The notes under the pieces: model-generated
The model's input: only the letters and a program-made list of their open reading frames with translations
What the model was told of the DNA's origin: nothing
Databases searched by the model: none
Part shown: piece after piece, positions 16,262 to 23,696 of the stretch
How positions within the stretch are numbered: position 1 is the first letter of the stretch
Layout of the letters: every line of letters begins with the position of its first letter
Position numbers and translations under genes: made by a program
Assembly (NCBI GenBank): GCA_945836785.1
Contig: CAMAMD010000001.1
Span: 1 to 28,706 of the forward strand
Direction of reading: 5' to 3'
Length of the DNA stretch: 28,706 nucleotides
From: an uncultured Clostridium sp.
GTDB lineage: Bacteria > Bacillota_A > Clostridia > Lachnospirales > Lachnospiraceae

Positions 16262-19132
16262 TTACAGTCCCATACTCATATCCTCGGAGATGAATCTGAG
16301 TGTGAGGTTCGTCAATGTTACGCCATTCGCTGCCACGTACAGACGATGCAGAGATTTTCTCTTATAAAGGATGACCCTTCGTTTCAGAGAAACCATCTCA
16401 CCATTCGTTCCGTTAAATGTAAATGTACCCACCGGCGTTCCCGTGGCAAATAATGTACATGGAATCTGTGCAACCTCCTTTGCCATGGAGTATCCTGTCA
16501 GGATCACTTCATATGTTCCCTGCCGCATCGTATCCAACGGCAACACATAGTTTGTTCCCATCTTGGATTCCTTATAAGTCAAATCATATGAAAGCTCACC
16601 ATCCAATACGATATACTCCAAATTCCAGATATCGTCCTGATTCTCCTCCTCTTTTCGATGAATGATTGCAATCTCCTCCGCAGTACCAAGCATCCGCTCC
16701 ATAGCCCGGGAATGCATTACATATTTGCAAATATTGACCGCACTCCGCCGCATCCAGCCACGATACGCCGCATCATCGGTCATCAGCTCGCAGCTGATAT
16801 CATTATAGTCATTACATGCCGCATCGGTATTTACCATAAATACATCATTCTGGGAACGCACCATCAGACGAAATCCGTTTTTCGGACTAATCTCCGGCTC
16901 ATCACTGATATTTGCCCACCAGTCTGTCATTACAATTCCATCAAATCCCCACTCTTCACGCAAAATCCTGGTGCACAAATCATAACTCTCCGAGGTTCTG
17001 ATTCCATTTACCACACCATAGGAAGTCATCACTGTATCGGCATATCCGCTTTTCACCGCCATCTCAAAGCCCTTCAAATATATATCTCTGAGTGCCCGCT
17101 CGGAGATCACCGCATCGGCAGTCCGCCGACCAAGCTCCTGATTATTCCCACAAAAATGTTTCATGGCGCCGGATACATTCCAGCGTTTTAAGCCCTTCAA
17201 AAAGGCAATTGCAAAAGCTCCCGTCACAAACGGATCCTCGGAATAATATTCAAAATTCCGACCATTAAGCGGATAACGATGAATATTCATTCCCGGTCCC
17301 AGCAGACATTCAATATGATTTGCCGCAAGCTCCATTCCCGTAAAATTATATAATTCCTCCACCAGTTCAACATTAAATGTACATCCAAGCAGTGTACCAT
17401 TTGGCAGACTGAAAGCTTTTGTTCCGCAATCCATACGAATTCCCGATGGTCCATCGCTGCAGCAGACTGCCGGAATCCCCATAGCTCTAAGCGTCTTTGA
17501 TACCCCGCCCATAGCCGCCGCTGTTCCCGGTGTCACCAGCGGACTTCCCATACCTTCCCCGGAAACGATGCAGGATAAATCATAATCTGACATTTGACCA
17601 ACAAATGTCTCCATAGAAGCATACCCATGCAGGACATCAGCAAGCTGTATGTATTTATCTGCATTAACAGGTTCTTTCTGCCCGGTACTCATCCCTTTTT
17701 CCGGTTCCACCACATCACGGATAACCTGCATTTCAGCCCGCTCTACAGCATCGGCCATGCCAAGCGGAACAGGTTCCTCCACAGCCACATACAGGTCCGT
17801 ACGCTTATCCTCTTTTGATTGACTTACATTTTGTACAGCCGGCCTGATTCTGCGAAACGACTGTGTTGGTGCATAGGCCTGGGATAATTGTTCTGTCACA
17901 ATTGTCTCGGGCAAAGAAAAAGCAAACTCCCGCTTTGCACCTCTCACATCTGTACCGACATACAGAACATATTCTCCCGCTTCCAATACTCTGCAGAATC
18001 TGTGTCCCGCAGCTCCGCTGTCGTCATATGTCGCAAAATCCGAACAGGCTATATCAAATGTCAGCTCCTCCGTCTGTCCCGGTGCAATACAAGACGTCTT
18101 TGCAAATGCCACCAGCTCCCTTGCAGGTCTTCCAAGCTTCCCCTGTGGAGCCTCCACATAAATCTGGACAACCTCTTTCCCCGCCATCGTCCCTGTATTT
18201 GTCACAATCACCGACATGCTCACGCGGTGCAAAACCGCATCATATTTACAAGCAAAAACTGCAATCTCAAAGTCTGTATATGACATACCATATCCAAACG
18301 GATACCGCACCCGCTCCTTCGCGAATGTCTCAAAATAACGGTATCCCACATAGATATCTTCACAATAAAAATTGCGTTCCCTGTCGCCAAAATGACCAAA
18401 CGACGGATAATCAGCCAGCTGATATGCTATCGTGTCTGTCAATTTACCCGAAGGCGAAACCGCTCCTGTCAGAACGTCAGCAATTCCGTCTCCGCCGACC
18501 ATACCGCCCTGCCATACATACAAAACGGCCTCCGGCAGATACCGGTCTACAAAGGACATATCTATAATACCGCCTACATTTAAAACCACCACCATCCTGT
18601 CAAAATACTTCCGTACCTTTGCCAGCATATCCTCCTCAATGTCAGTCAGACGATATGAGCCGGGAATATCTCCCGCATCTCTATCCTCCCCTGCCGTCCG
18701 TCCGATGACAACGAGTGCAACCGCAGACTTCCCGCTTGCACGCTCCACCATCTCATCTGTCAGCGGCATCTCTTCCTGTGACCATGGTTCTCTTCCCCAG
18801 CCACATCCCTCATCATACGGATGCTCGCGTTCCCAAACCACATATTCCTCCAGCAATTCACCATTTATCGCTATCTTCCCGCTATTTTCAAGACCCTCCA
18901 ATATCCCGACGACTGTATCCACATTTACCATGCCGCCCGAACCTACACCGCTCTTATAATAATGACTCTGGATTCTTCCAAACACTGAAACCATGGTTCC
19001 TGCATCGAGAGGCAGTACATTCTGTTCGTTTCGCAGCAACACGCACCCCTCCGCAACGGCCTCCCTTGCCTTAGCCGTATACAAATCCCAGTCCAGAACC
19101 GGCTTGTTTCCTCTCACCTGTCTTCTAATCAT
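16262..19132 (-). CDS. Glycoside hydrolase family 3 beta-glucosidase, domain-permuted
   Basis: A 956-residue enzyme with GH3 domains in reversed order. Residues 1-290 are the GH3 C-terminal alpha/beta domain (AVAEGCVLLRNEQNVLPL; IGRTAGEDRD with Glu149 as candidate acid/base). Residues 290-410 are a fibronectin-III-like domain, 415-480 a linker, and 490-800 the catalytic TIM-barrel domain (DGPSGIRMD, GPGMNIHRYPLNGRNFEYYS, KHFCGNNQE), with GIVMTDWW placing the nucleophile at Asp737. A 100-residue beta-rich tail follows. The order C-domain before N-domain is known from beta-glucosidases of Ruminococcus albus and Butyrivibrio fibrisolvens. There is no signal peptide, so it acts on imported oligosaccharides. 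GGAGG precedes the start. No transporter or regulator is adjacent. Confidence 0.93.
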   Translation of the reverse strand: MIRRQVRGNKPVLDWDLYTAKAREAVAEGCVLLRNEQNVLPLDAGTMVSVFGRIQSHYYKSGVGSGGMVNVDTVVGILEGLENSGKIAINGELLEEYVVWEREHPYDEGCGWGREPWSQEEMPLTDEMVERASGKSAVALVVIGRTAGEDRDAGDIPGSYRLTDIEEDMLAKVRKYFDRMVVVLNVGGIIDMSFVDRYLPEAVLYVWQGGMVGGDGIADVLTGAVSPSGKLTDTIAYQLADYPSFGHFGDRERNFYCEDIYVGYRYFETFAKERVRYPFGYGMSYTDFEIAVFACKYDAVLHRVSMSVIVTNTGTMAGKEVVQIYVEAPQGKLGRPARELVAFAKTSCIAPGQTEELTFDIACSDFATYDDSGAAGHRFCRVLEAGEYVLYVGTDVRGAKREFAFSLPETIVTEQLSQAYAPTQSFRRIRPAVQNVSQSKEDKRTDLYVAVEEPVPLGMADAVERAEMQVIRDVVEPEKGMSTGQKEPVNADKYIQLADVLHGYASMETFVGQMSDYDLSCIVSGEGMGSPLVTPGTAAAMGGVSKTLRAMGIPAVCCSDGPSGIRMDCGTKAFSLPNGTLLGCTFNVELVEELYNFTGMELAANHIECLLGPGMNIHRYPLNGRNFEYYSEDPFVTGAFAIAFLKGLKRWNVSGAMKHFCGNNQELGRRTADAVISERALRDIYLKGFEMAVKSGYADTVMTSYGVVNGIRTSESYDLCTRILREEWGFDGIVMTDWWANISDEPEISPKNGFRLMVRSQNDVFMVNTDAACNDYNDISCELMTDDAAYRGWMRRSAVNICKYVMHSRAMERMLGTAEEIAIIHRKEEENQDDIWNLEYIVLDGELSYDLTYKESKMGTNYVLPLDTMRQGTYEVILTGYSMAKEVAQIPCTLFATGTPVGTFTFNGTNGEMVSLKRRVILYKRKSLHRLYVAANGVTLTNLTLRFISEDMSMGL

Positions 19133-19177
19133 GCTTTACCTCCATCAGCAAAGTAATTCTATTTTTTCAACAGAAAA

Positions 19178-19208
19178 GGGGAACCGACGGATGCTCCAGT
19201 CGTTCCCC
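19178..19208 (-). terminator. Terminator after the methionine aminopeptidase gene
   Basis: On the minus strand GGGGAACGAC pairs with GTCGGTTCCCC (one bulge, 10-nt loop) and is followed by TTTTC. It starts 9 nt after the map stop; with AAAAA on the other side it could also act in reverse. Confidence 0.75.
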
Positions 19209-19216
19209 AAAAATAA

Positions 19217-20092
19217 TTACCAGCACAATACCTCATGTCCGTCCTCCGTCACAAGTACCATAATCTCCCACTGTGCCGAAGGAAGTCCGTCTTCTGTATA
19301 TACCTCCCAATCATTCTCCTCATCAATAAAAATACCGGCCTTACCCATGTTCACCATAGGTTCAATTGTAAATATCATTCCCGGCACCAGCAACATTTCC
19401 GTCCCCCGTTTGGAATTGTAGCCTACCCACGGTTCCTCATGAAATTCAAGTCCTACACCATGTCCCCCGATTTCCCGTACAACCGTGTAACCATTGTTGT
19501 ATGCGTGATCATGTACCGCCTGGCCCATATCACCCATAAAGCCCCACGGCTTCACCTCTTCGAGGCCTTTGTACACACATTCCCGTGTGACATCAACCAG
19601 TCGTTTTTTCTCCGGGCTCACATCACCGATACAAAACATCCTGGAAGAATCCGAAAAATATCCATCCAGAATCGTCGAGCAGTCCACATTAATAATATCG
19701 CCTGCCCGAAGTATCACATCCTCCGAAGGAAAACCATGGCAGACCTGCTCATTGACAGATGTACACACGGAATACGGAAATCCTTCATAATTCAAAGGTG
19801 CCGGTATTCCGCCCATATCCGTCGTCATATCATACACAATCTTATCAATCTCTGCCGTATTCATGCCTTCGTGAATATTTTTTTCAATATAATCAAGCAC
19901 GGCAATATTAATCTTGCAACTCTCCTTAATTTTCTCTATCTGTTCTTCATTTTTTATAATGTTGTGTGGCGGCACAATATGACCTTCATGTGCAATCTTT
20001 ACAAGTCTGTCATCAAATGCCTCGTGGCACACCTTATATTTCCTGCCGCTGCCACACCAGCAAGGATCGTTTCTGCTTATTTTCTTTGTCAT
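19217..20092 (-). CDS. map: Methionine aminopeptidase type I with N-terminal SEC-C motif
   Basis: A 291-residue enzyme. Residues 7-24 are a SEC-C zinc motif (RNDPCWCGSGRKYKVCHE); the rest is the pita-bread fold of type I aminopeptidase, which removes the initiator Met from new proteins. Metal and active-site residues are visible: His in VCHGFPSED, Asp in INVDCSTILDGYFSDSS (two Asp ligands), His in GGHGVGLEFHEEP, Glu in IFTIEPMVN, and Glu in SAQWEIMVLVT. The SEC-C form is widespread in Clostridia and may help bind ribosome or protein partners. The ribosome site is weak (AAAGAAG). A promoter candidate lies at 20191-20219 and a terminator follows the gene, so it is probably monocistronic. Confidence 0.95.
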   Translation of the reverse strand: MTKKISRNDPCWCGSGRKYKVCHEAFDDRLVKIAHEGHIVPPHNIIKNEEQIEKIKESCKINIAVLDYIEKNIHEGMNTAEIDKIVYDMTTDMGGIPAPLNYEGFPYSVCTSVNEQVCHGFPSEDVILRAGDIINVDCSTILDGYFSDSSRMFCIGDVSPEKKRLVDVTRECVYKGLEEVKPWGFMGDMGQAVHDHAYNNGYTVVREIGGHGVGLEFHEEPWVGYNSKRGTEMLLVPGMIFTIEPMVNMGKAGIFIDEENDWEVYTEDGLPSAQWEIMVLVTEDGHEVLCW

Positions 20093-20190
20093 AAATCATA
20101 CTTCTTTCTATACATTAGTCAAAAATCCACCGTGTTGACAATATAAATTGCAACCATACATTTCTGACTATCCGATACTTTTTCGGGTAT

Positions 20191-20219
20191 AGTTTATCAC
20201 ATTATCTTTTTCATGACAA
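20191..20219 (-). promoter_or_regulatory. Candidate sigma-A promoter for map
   Basis: On the minus strand TTGTCA (20219-20214) and TAAACT (20196-20191) are separated by 17 nt, about 100 nt upstream of the map start. Confidence 0.5.
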
Positions 20220-20234
20220 GAATTACAAACACTT

Positions 20235-21002
20235 CTAAAACGAACGATCTACAAACGGTACGGCACGATGTATATAGGTAATATCTTCTGTCTCATCATA
20301 GGTAAATGCAATGTTAACATTAACCCGGTTTACACCCTGATACACAAACTCATCAATATTTTTACTATAACCATATACACAGACAACATCATCGAAGGTA
20401 TCATACTGAACCTGCTTTGCATCCATCTCCTCCATAAACGTTTCTATCTGTGCTTCCATTTCGCTCTCTGTGAGTTTGCCCTTTACCTGGCTGCAAAGGT
20501 AGATATTTGTATTTACCTCCATGCCAAGCCCCTCATACAGTTCTTTCAGCTTTTCCTTGTAATCATATACAGCCGAACCTGCATCCTGCTTCAATGCAAT
20601 TTCTATCATAATATAATTCTCCTGCACATTCTGCCCGTATTCATCCGTACTGCAAAGTGAAATAATCTTAATATCCGTATCACCGTTTGCACCCAGCTTA
20701 ATAAGCCTTGTCGTCTCATTTTCCCCATCCTGCTTATGCGCTATCTCATATCCGGATACAATACCCAGAGATTCCGCAAGTCGCTTTCCCATGGTTTCCT
20801 TTGTCTTCGGTGATAACGCTTCATTACCATAAAAAGCGTAGGCTTTTACACTGCTTTCTGTCAGATTTTCCACACCAAGGCTCATAGCCTGTTCTACCAA
20901 TTTTTCCTCCCGGTTTACCGACGCATTGATAAATAATTGTATCAACACAGCTACCCAGATAAGTACCAATACATATATTTTTGATTTTCTATTCATCGAC
21001 AT
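20235..21002 (-). CDS. YwmB-like membrane-anchored protein
   Basis: A 255-residue protein with a short basic N terminus, one transmembrane helix (about 9-26, YVLVLIWVAVLIQLFINA) and an extracytoplasmic alpha/beta domain. The ending VNVNIAFTYDETEDITYIHR, the internal ANGDTDIKIIS and the overall size fit the YwmB family (predicted TATA-box-binding-like fold) of spore-forming Bacillota. Function is unknown. In Bacillus ywmB lies near murA and spoIID, which are not seen here. AAGGAGG lies close to the ATG at 21002 (4 nt), and a second ATG 6 nt further in would have better spacing. It follows the CaCA exchanger by 63 nt on the same strand. Confidence 0.6.
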   Translation of the reverse strand: MSMNRKSKIYVLVLIWVAVLIQLFINASVNREEKLVEQAMSLGVENLTESSVKAYAFYGNEALSPKTKETMGKRLAESLGIVSGYEIAHKQDGENETTRLIKLGANGDTDIKIISLCSTDEYGQNVQENYIMIEIALKQDAGSAVYDYKEKLKELYEGLGMEVNTNIYLCSQVKGKLTESEMEAQIETFMEEMDAKQVQYDTFDDVVCVYGYSKNIDEFVYQGVNRVNVNIAFTYDETEDITYIHRAVPFVDRSF

Positions 21003-21065
21003 TGCTCCTCCTTATATCTGTCTTTCACAAGTCTTGCCCACTTCGGAGGAGTTTATTCGTATTTT

Positions 21066-22025
21066 TTATCCAATGCTCAGATATACAAAATATCCTATAT
21101 ATGCTGCAAGCATCGTCACACCGGCAGCACGCCCCAGCTGCTTCTTAGGCAGCACGAACAGCCATAACAAAAGTCCTGCTCCCAGAGCAACCACCGTATC
21201 AATGATAAATCGGCTCTCATAAATGACGGGCGTAATCAGTGCCGCCGTACCGACAATAAACAGGATATTAAAAATATTACTTCCCACAATATTTCCGATT
21301 GCGATATCCGCATTGCCTTTCCTTGCTGCGGACACGGATGTAAAAAGCTCCGGCAAAGAAGTCCCCAAGGCAACTATCGTAAGTCCGATAAACCGATCAC
21401 TCATACCTGCTGCCTCCGCAATCGCAGATGCCGCATCCACCGTCACGTTACTTCCGGCGATAATCAATACCAGACCAAGCAGGGTAAGCAAAAGCAATTT
21501 CCACATGGAAGCTGTCTTCTTCTCCCCCTTTCCGTCCTCCTGTCCGTCTTCTCCTTTTTCCCGATCACGTTTTGCCATGAAAAACAGATATCCCAGATAA
21601 GCAAGAAACGCCACCCACAGGATGATACCCTCCCACAGCTCAATCTTATTTCCGGTCAGACCCAGCACCATAAATAATACTGTAATTGCCATCATGTACG
21701 GTATCTCATAGCGAACCGTACTCCGTGCTACGGCAAGGGTCGTAATGAGCGAACTCACACCAAGAATAATCAGTATATTCAGTATGTTACTCCCGACGAT
21801 ATTTCCCACGGTAATACCTGCATTCCCTTTGAGTGCTGCTGATATACTGACTGCCGCCTCCGGTGCACTGGTTCCCATAGCAACGATTGTAAGCCCCACC
21901 ACAAGCTGCGGAATGCCCCATTTCCTTGCCATACCGGCCGCACCATCCACAAACCAGTCAGCACCCTTAATCAACATGATAAATCCCAAAACCAACAACA
22001 GAATCTGCAACATAATAGAAACCAT
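21066..22025 (-). CDS. Calcium/sodium antiporter of the CaCA family (YrbG-like)
   Basis: A 319-residue membrane protein with about ten transmembrane helices and the two inverted alpha-repeats that define the family: GTSAPEAAVSISAALKGNAG followed by VGNIVGSNILNI, and GTSLPELFTSVSAARKGNAD followed by IGNIVGSNIFNI. The central loop (about 180-205) is charged (KRDREKGEDGQEDGKGEKK). The start is placed at 22025 (MVSIMLQ), directly after AAGGAGGG; an upstream in-frame ATG at 22145 would start inside the leader terminator. Such proteins exchange Ca2+ or other divalent cations for Na+ or H+. A yybP-ykoY-like riboswitch with terminator lies in the 5' leader, which suggests that Mn2+ may be a substrate or the signal. 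Confidence 0.92.
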   Translation of the reverse strand: MVSIMLQILLLVLGFIMLIKGADWFVDGAAGMARKWGIPQLVVGLTIVAMGTSAPEAAVSISAALKGNAGITVGNIVGSNILNILIILGVSSLITTLAVARSTVRYEIPYMMAITVLFMVLGLTGNKIELWEGIILWVAFLAYLGYLFFMAKRDREKGEDGQEDGKGEKKTASMWKLLLLTLLGLVLIIAGSNVTVDAASAIAEAAGMSDRFIGLTIVALGTSLPELFTSVSAARKGNADIAIGNIVGSNIFNILFIVGTAALITPVIYESRFIIDTVVALGAGLLLWLFVLPKKQLGRAAGVTMLAAYIGYFVYLSIG

Positions 22026-22120
22026 ATTTTTTCCCTCCTTATATTTTGTACCCGAAACCTTATTTTGTCCGTGTACCCAGATTCCGTTGTTCTCAGATTC
22101 CGTTATTTCTTTTTTTAAAC

Positions 22121-22170
22121 AAAAAACGAGACTTTCAACGTACACAAACGGTACGATAAAAGTCTCGTTC
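22121..22170 (-). terminator. Leader terminator between riboswitch and cation exchanger gene
   Basis: On the minus strand AAACGAGACTTT-type 11-bp stem (22169-22159 with 22135-22125) encloses a second 5-bp stem CGTAC/GTACG and is followed by TTTTTT. It lies just after the riboswitch and about 95 nt before the exchanger start, where a regulated terminator is expected. Confidence 0.85.
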
Positions 22171-22176
22171 CTATTT

Positions 22177-22256
22177 CAATATGTACCCCGGCTTATATAA
22201 GCGTGATGACGTGATACATAACATTCACTCGAATGCGAACTACTCCCTCATATCTG
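22177..22256 (-). ncRNA. yybP-ykoY-type (Mn2+) riboswitch
   Basis: On the minus strand: P1 ATATG (22253-22249) pairs with CATAT (22183-22179). It is followed by the conserved GAGGGAGTAG, a P2 hairpin with CATTC/GAATG, the conserved CACGTCATCAC, a short hairpin GCTTATATAAGC, and the closing CCGGGG. The paired GGGAGUAG and GUCAUCA loops are the hallmark of the yybP-ykoY manganese riboswitch family, which controls metal exporters. The downstream terminator and cation exchanger gene agree. Pairing was done by eye. Confidence 0.75.
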
Positions 22257-22290
22257 TTATAATAAGGATTCAGTTAATTTATATATATGC

Positions 22291-22320
22291 AGTATAACAT
22301 GATAAAATGCATATCAGCAA
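22291..22320 (-). promoter_or_regulatory. Candidate promoter for the riboswitch/CaCA transcript
   Basis: On the minus strand TTGCTG (22320-22315) and TATACT (22296-22291) are 18 nt apart, placing transcription start about 25-30 nt before the riboswitch P1. Confidence 0.5.
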
Positions 22321-22333
22321 GAAAAATTTTAAG

Positions 22334-22362
22334 TTGAAATCATACTTGTTGCGTGGTAGATT
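22334..22362 (+). promoter_or_regulatory. Candidate promoter for tyrA
   Basis: TTGAAA (22334-22339), 17 nt, TAGATT (22357-22362), 33 nt before the tyrA start. It is back-to-back with the CaCA promoter; the 370-nt gap 22026-22395 is therefore explained by leader RNA plus two divergent promoters. Confidence 0.5.
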
Positions 22363-22395
22363 AAAGGTATCGATTCGAGAAAAGAGGGTATATTC

Positions 22396-23235
22396 ATGAC
22401 AGTAGGAATAGTTGGTTTAGGGCTGATAGGAGGCTCCTTTGCCAAAGCATACAGTGATAATGATGAGCATAAGGTTCTTGCCTACGATATAGACAAGCAG
22501 ACCATGCAGGCAGCTTATGCGGAAAAAAATATAGACGGCGAGTTAAACAAAGAAAATATCTCGGCATGCAGTCTGATTCTGGTAGCACTATATCCACAGG
22601 CAGCAATTGATTACATCCGGGAAATGGCACCATATATCTCAAATGAGACCATGGTTATCGACTGCTGCGGTATCAAACAGTATGTCTGTGATTCCTGCTA
22701 CCCGATTGCTCACGAATACGGTTTTACCTTTGTCGGTGGACACCCAATGGCAGGCCGGCATTTCTCCGGTTTCGAGTACAGCACAAAAACCATGTATGAC
22801 GGCTCATCCATGATTTTAGTTCCGGAGAATATCAATGACACCGCCGTAATCGAGCGCGCAAAACAGCTTTTGTCCCCGATTCATTTTGGAAAATTCACTG
22901 TCTGTGATGCAGACCGGCATGATGCCATGATTGCATTTACATCCCAAATGGCCCATGTCGTTTCAAATGCTTATGTAAAAAGTCCAACCGCCAAAAATCA
23001 TGATGGTTTTTCCGCCGGAAGCTACAAGGATTTAACCCGTGTAGCATGGCTAAACGAAACCATGTGGACAGAACTTTTCCTCGAAAACCGCAAGCACCTG
23101 ATTACAGAGCTTGATTACTTTATTCAGGCAGTCACTGAATATAAAACCGCATTAGAGCAGGAAGACGCCGACACATTAAAGGCGCTGCTGGCCGACGGAA
23201 AACGATGCAAAGAAGAAATTGACGGTATCAGCTAA
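22396..23235 (+). CDS. tyrA: Prephenate dehydrogenase (tyrosine biosynthesis)
   Basis: A 279-residue NAD(P)-dependent enzyme that converts prephenate to 4-hydroxyphenylpyruvate. The Rossmann motif VGLGLIGGSFAKAY is at residues 5-18. VGGHPMAGRHFSGFEYSTK gives the catalytic-loop histidine, and the helical C-terminal dimer domain contains FTSQMAHVVSNAYVKSP and YKDLTRVAWLNETMW. There is no ACT or chorismate mutase domain, so this is the short monofunctional form. GAGGG precedes the start. No other aromatic-pathway genes adjoin; thrS follows behind its own promoter and T-box. Confidence 0.93.
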   Translation: MTVGIVGLGLIGGSFAKAYSDNDEHKVLAYDIDKQTMQAAYAEKNIDGELNKENISACSLILVALYPQAAIDYIREMAPYISNETMVIDCCGIKQYVCDSCYPIAHEYGFTFVGGHPMAGRHFSGFEYSTKTMYDGSSMILVPENINDTAVIERAKQLLSPIHFGKFTVCDADRHDAMIAFTSQMAHVVSNAYVKSPTAKNHDGFSAGSYKDLTRVAWLNETMWTELFLENRKHLITELDYFIQAVTEYKTALEQEDADTLKALLADGKRCKEEIDGIS

Positions 23236-23252
23236 ATACCCGTAATTTCCTC

Positions 23253-23281
23253 TTGACAATTTAAATCAATAATTCTACAAT
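23253..23281 (+). promoter_or_regulatory. Strong sigma-A promoter for the thrS T-box transcript
   Basis: A consensus TTGACA (23253-23258), exactly 17 nt, then TACAAT (23276-23281), 18 nt after the tyrA stop and about 30 nt before the T-box stem I. Confidence 0.85.
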
Positions 23282-23307
23282 CAAGGTTAGTTTTATAATG
23301 TATAGGC

Positions 23308-23620
23308 TATGAAGAGACGAGTACGGTAAAGACGCTATACAGAGAGGATTCCACTACCCGCTGAGAGCGAATCCATAACACGCTTACCCGAAGACTACCT
23401 CGGAGCTGTCTGTGATTACTGTTTGTCAATCAGGAAATCAGACCGGTGATTCCGTTATCATCATAATGAAGTGTCATCTGTTGCAAAAACTATCACACAG
23501 ATATATGAAAGATTCATAAGACCATGTATAAGATAGTAATTTCCGCATAGATGAAATCAGGGTGGAACCGCGATATATCGTCCCTGGCGTAGTTACATAC
23601 GTCAGGGACTTTCTTATTAT
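23308..23620 (+). ncRNA. T-box leader (threonine) upstream of thrS
   Basis: Stem I begins at GAAGAGACGAGTA (23311), and inner pairing CGGTAAAGACG with CGCTTACCCG is visible. The specifier-loop strand GAAGACTACCTCGG (about 23390-23403) holds two threonine codons side by side, ACT (23394-23396) and ACC (23397-23399). The T-box sequence AGGGTGGAACCGCG at 23559-23572 is the antiterminator that pairs with the tRNA 3' end. The terminator stem follows at 23580-23609. Uncharged tRNA-Thr would favour antitermination and thrS expression. The gene-free stretch 23236-23696 is fully explained by promoter, T-box and ribosome site. Confidence 0.95.
23580..23620 (+). terminator. T-box regulated terminator
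   Basis: GTCCCTG (23580-23586) pairs with CAGGGAC (23603-23609), extended inside by CGTA/TACG, followed by TTTCTTATT. It is mutually exclusive with the T-box antiterminator. Confidence 0.85.
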
Positions 23621-23696
23621 AAAACATTCTCTGATGTATACAATAACTTAAATTTTATCATTACCATATCCGACTTAAAATGAAAGGAGAACTATT

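Noticed and set aside
19235..20146. Long plus-strand open frame (303 codons) opposite map
   Set aside because: It is antisense to a complete, motif-rich aminopeptidase gene, lacks a ribosome site and family signature, and is rich in Cys/His/Ile as expected of a shadow frame.
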